Shown here: positions 33,828-36,401 of the stretch, one piece after another | Layout of the letters: every line of letters starts with the position of its first letter | Numbering within the stretch: the stretch's first letter is position 1 | Source of the DNA: an uncultured Eubacteriales bacterium | GTDB taxonomy: Bacteria > Bacillota > Clostridia > Oscillospirales > Acutalibacteraceae | Assembly (NCBI GenBank): GCA_934667845.1 | Contig: CAKUMQ010000025.1 | Span: 1 to 36,401 of the forward strand | Reading direction: 5' to 3' | Length of the DNA: 36,401 bases | Notes under the pieces: generated by a model | Seen by the model: the letters and a program-made list of their open reading frames with translations, nothing else | What the model was told of the DNA's origin: nothing | Databases searched by the model: none | Position numbers and translations under genes: made by a program

Positions 33828-36401
33828 TTATGCGCGGCGTTTGCGGATCACCGCCAGCGCGCCGAGCGACAGCAGCGCCGCCAGCATGACCGGGGCGGCA
33901 GCCGTGCCGACGCCGGTATCGGGGTTGTCGGCATCCGCCCCGTTTTTCGGGGTGAACGCGTCGGTGGGCGCATAGGCGTAAATGATGGAATCCGTGACAT
34001 CATAGCTGACCAACTGGGCTACATAGGCCCTGCCCTTGATCAGCCCGGACAGCGTGAGGCTGCCCTTGCCGTCCTTTGCAAGCGTGCGGGAGACGAAGGT
34101 GAGCCTGTCGCCGTCCTTCTCATAGAGATGGAGCGCATAGTATTCCACGCCGTCGATCCAGTCCCAGGTGATCACAGCGGTGTCCTTCGACAGCTTCACA
34201 TCCGTGACCGTCACGGACGGGTCGTATTCGAGCAGCCCCTTGCGGTACGGCTCGATGTCCCCGGCCAGCGTGCGGATATCCAGCACATTGGAGGGGGAGA
34301 GCGGCGCATCGTCCTCGCCGACGGCAAGGATCTGCACCTTGTAGGCGGTATCCGCCTTCAGGCCTTCCAGCGTCATCGCCGTCTTGCGGGTGCGCTCGGT
34401 GAGCAGATAGCCGCCCTTTTCGTCGTACACATTGACAAAATAGCGCTTGGCGCCCTCGTATTTGTTCCAGCTCAGCTCGGCAAAGGTGCCCTCTGTGTTA
34501 TCGGCTTTGACGGTGATCCTTCCGCCGTCCGCCAGCGGGCCCTTGAGGTAGTCCGGGACATAACTGTCCTTATAGGCGGCGATAAAGGCAGCGGGATCCA
34601 TCACATAGCCGACATCGGTAATGCGGATGGTCTGATTGAACATATCGGGATTCCACTCCCACTCCTGCTTCATGAGGATCCCGGTCACTTCGTTCAGCGC
34701 GACACCCCTTTGGATAAACTTCTGCGCATAGCTCTGCAGATCCTCGATGTTGATGACCACATAGCCGATGGCATTGAGCGGCAGCGTGTTGAGCCATGTT
34801 TTGAAGCCGCTGTTTTCCATGACCTCGCCGCGCCAGTAGTACACCTGATTGTGCTTGACATATTTTGTCTCGTCCGTCGTCCCGGCGATATTGCCGCTGA
34901 TGGGCGTATCGCCGATCATCATGCTCCAGTAAGCCGCATGGGTGCCGCGGTCGGTGTAGTCGGTGCGGGTCTCGGGAATGCCGGTGGTGTTGTAGCGGAA
35001 CACGATCGCTTTCGCCTCCGCCGGCGCATTGCGGTTGGAGGAGAGGTCGATAAACAGGTCGTTTTTCATGTTGCCGTCGATGACCAGCTCCTGCAGGTTC
35101 GGATTCGTAACGACATAGTTCTTACCGTAATAGCCCGGCGTTCCCTCCGGCTCGGGCACAAACGGGAAGTCATCCGGATCCACGATGGGCGTATCCGGTC
35201 CGGAGGACTCGGGCGGCTCGGGCTTTTGTCCGTCGCCGGGAATATAGCCGATGTTGCGGAATTTCAGGGTCTTGCCGTAGAGGTTCGGGTTCCAGTCCCA
35301 CTCCGGCCGCAGACGGATGGCGCGGATGCTGTTCAGGTCGATCTGCCCCGTGCTGACGATCATATAGCCGGTCGCTTCAGTCGGCACGGCAAACAGGTAG
35401 CTCGGTTCGCCGTCACGTCCCTCCACCGTGGTCGTCTGACCGTTGCGGCGGATAATGCGGGTAATGGCGGAGCCGTCCGCGGGGAAGGCGAGCGTCTGCC
35501 AGTTGCCGTCGCTGTCGTCCTCGGCATCGGCGGGCAGCACGTCGATAAAGACCGCCCAGTTGTTTTTATCGCCGAGGGAGCTGTCCTGCGGGACCGCTGT
35601 CGTGTCAAAATAGAACACGAGCCGGGAACCGACCGGCGCATCGGCGGCGGAGAAGTTTTGGAAATAGGCGGGATTGCGGTTGCCGCCGTCCGGCACGGTA
35701 TTGACCTCGTGATCAATGCCGTTTTTGTTTACAAGCACAAAGCCCTCGGGCGGATCCATGATGCTCTCCGGCTCACTCGGTTCGGGCTCGGAGGATTCCG
35801 GCTCGCTTGATTCGGGTTCGCTTGATTCCGGCTCGGAGGATTCGGGTTCGGAGGATTCCGGATCACTCGATTCCGGCGGTTCGACCGGCTTCTCCGGCGG
35901 GATATACCCGCAGCCGCCGATGATGACGTTCTTGTTGTAGAGGTTCTTGTTCCAGCCCCATTCGGGTGACAGCTTGAACGCCGTGATGTCGCCGAGCGTG
36001 ATATCCCCCGTGTCGAGGATCATGTAGCCCTTTGCCCCCACGGGGATCGAACCGATCCAGCCGTCGTCGGGGTCAGCGCCCGCTGTGCGGACATCCTCGA
36101 TGAGCTTGCCGTCGCGGATGTATCGGCGGCTGTAGACGTATTTGCCGTTTGCCTTCATGGCGACCCACGCATTGGCGGAATTGCTCCACACATTAAAGTG
36201 AACCGCCCAGTTGTTCTTGTCGCCCTTTGTCGTGTCATAGGCGACCGCCGTCGTGTCGAAGTAGAACGCGAATTTGGAGCCTGCGGGCGCGTCGGCGACC
36301 GGCCCCGCGCCCTCATAGACGGCTTCGTTTGAGCTGTTGCCGTTGATCGTGTGCGTGACCTGTCGGTCACTGATCGCCACATAGCCTTCCGGCGGCTCGA
36401 C
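33828..36401 (-). CDS. Wall-anchored repeat protein (5' end outside window)
   Basis: At least 857 residues of a surface protein. The frame stays open to the window edge: the first residues seen, VEPPEGYVAISD, match PPEGFVLVNKN that opens the next repeat, so the true start lies outside and the GTG at 36380 is not a start. Three related beta domains (about 36401-35900, 35755-35215 and 35150-34580) each hold an AxxGxxxxFxxDTT-like strand and end EWxWNxxLY. Ser/Glu/Pro linkers separate them. Two fibronectin-III-like domains follow (about 34520-33980). The C-terminus has the sorting motif NPDTG (33926-33912), a hydrophobic helix and RKRRA. It probably displays binding modules for the glycan taken up by the downstream genes. 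Confidence 0.85.
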   Translation of the reverse strand, partial: VEPPEGYVAISDRQVTHTINGNSSNEAVYEGAGPVADAPAGSKFAFYFDTTAVAYDTTKGDKNNWAVHFNVWSNSANAWVAMKANGKYVYSRRYIRDGKLIEDVRTAGADPDDGWIGSIPVGAKGYMILDTGDITLGDITAFKLSPEWGWNKNLYNKNVIIGGCGYIPPEKPVEPPESSDPESSEPESSEPESSEPESSEPESSEPEPSEPESIMDPPEGFVLVNKNGIDHEVNTVPDGGNRNPAYFQNFSAADAPVGSRLVFYFDTTAVPQDSSLGDKNNWAVFIDVLPADAEDDSDGNWQTLAFPADGSAITRIIRRNGQTTTVEGRDGEPSYLFAVPTEATGYMIVSTGQIDLNSIRAIRLRPEWDWNPNLYGKTLKFRNIGYIPGDGQKPEPPESSGPDTPIVDPDDFPFVPEPEGTPGYYGKNYVVTNPNLQELVIDGNMKNDLFIDLSSNRNAPAEAKAIVFRYNTTGIPETRTDYTDRGTHAAYWSMMIGDTPISGNIAGTTDETKYVKHNQVYYWRGEVMENSGFKTWLNTLPLNAIGYVVINIEDLQSYAQKFIQRGVALNEVTGILMKQEWEWNPDMFNQTIRITDVGYVMDPAAFIAAYKDSYVPDYLKGPLADGGRITVKADNTEGTFAELSWNKYEGAKRYFVNVYDEKGGYLLTERTRKTAMTLEGLKADTAYKVQILAVGEDDAPLSPSNVLDIRTLAGDIEPYRKGLLEYDPSVTVTDVKLSKDTAVITWDWIDGVEYYALHLYEKDGDRLTFVSRTLAKDGKGSLTLSGLIKGRAYVAQLVSYDVTDSIIYAYAPTDAFTPKNGADADNPDTGVGTAAAPVMLAALLSLGALAVIRKRRA
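35768..35877. repeat. 15-bp tandem repeat encoding an ESSEP linker
   Basis: About seven imperfect copies of a 15-bp unit such as GGCTCGGAGGATTCG encode repeated Glu-Ser-Ser-Glu-Pro between the first and second beta domains. The unit is a multiple of three, so slippage would change only linker length. It is not a CRISPR: the repeats are contiguous and in frame. Confidence 0.85.

Noticed and set aside
32601..35810. 1069-codon open frame on the plus strand
   Set aside because: It runs antisense across the binding-protein gene, the hairpin and the wall-protein gene, both of which carry clear signal, fold and sorting features.
35768..35877. Short repeats as a CRISPR array
   Set aside because: The 15-bp units are contiguous, in frame and encode a Ser/Glu/Pro linker; there are no spacers and no cas genes.

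Overview
The window looks like chromosomal DNA from a GC-rich, Gram-positive gut-type Clostridium, most likely an Oscillospirales (Oscillospiraceae/Ruminococcaceae-like) genome. The support is GC-rich coding DNA with strong AGGAGG-type ribosome sites, consensus sigma-A promoters, an NPDTG wall-sorting signal, lipoprotein and signal-peptide exports, a lysine riboswitch, and Firmicutes-style ECF sigma and carbohydrate ABC genes. This placement rests on gene style only. No rRNA, tRNA, CRISPR array, insertion sequence or phage gene was seen.

Left part (1-9200). A minus-strand pair encodes a lipoprotein cut by the window edge and a secreted ricin-lectin plus cysteine-peptidase protein. Two tandem sigma-A promoters precede the pair, with two 18-bp palindromes directly upstream of the distal one. 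Facing away are valS and two membrane-anchored exported proteins, one with a LamG fold. Next comes a sigma-A promoter, a lysine riboswitch with an intrinsic terminator, an NhaC-type transporter (predicted lysine importer) and a small membrane protein, closed by a bidirectional terminator.

Middle (9241-17600). On the minus strand run murD, two M42 aminopeptidases and a GNAT acetyltransferase, followed by an ECF sigma factor behind an ECF-type promoter. The sigma gene overlaps, by ATGA, a gene for a membrane-anchored serpin whose N-terminus resembles an anti-sigma factor. This sigma/serpin pair is the best candidate for an unusual regulatory system. A putP-type sodium symporter is divergent from murD and ends in a strong terminator.

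Right part (17603-36401). Eleven minus-strand genes with gaps of 4-31 bp, short overlaps, or one hairpin-containing gap of 81 bp form a glycan-uptake locus. In transcription order they are: a repeat-containing wall-anchored protein cut by the window edge; a 964-aa solute-binding protein with extra N-terminal beta domains; a first pair of sugar ABC permeases; an NHL-propeller/TPR/YIP1 membrane protein; a DUF5696 membrane-anchored protein; a second pair of permeases; a GH36 alpha-galactosidase-like enzyme; a GH123/DUF4091-like enzyme; and an AraC regulator. No ABC ATPase is present. The two hydrolases lack signal peptides, so imported oligosaccharide is probably cut in the cytoplasm. A galactose- or GalNAc-containing glycan is the likely substrate class by inference.
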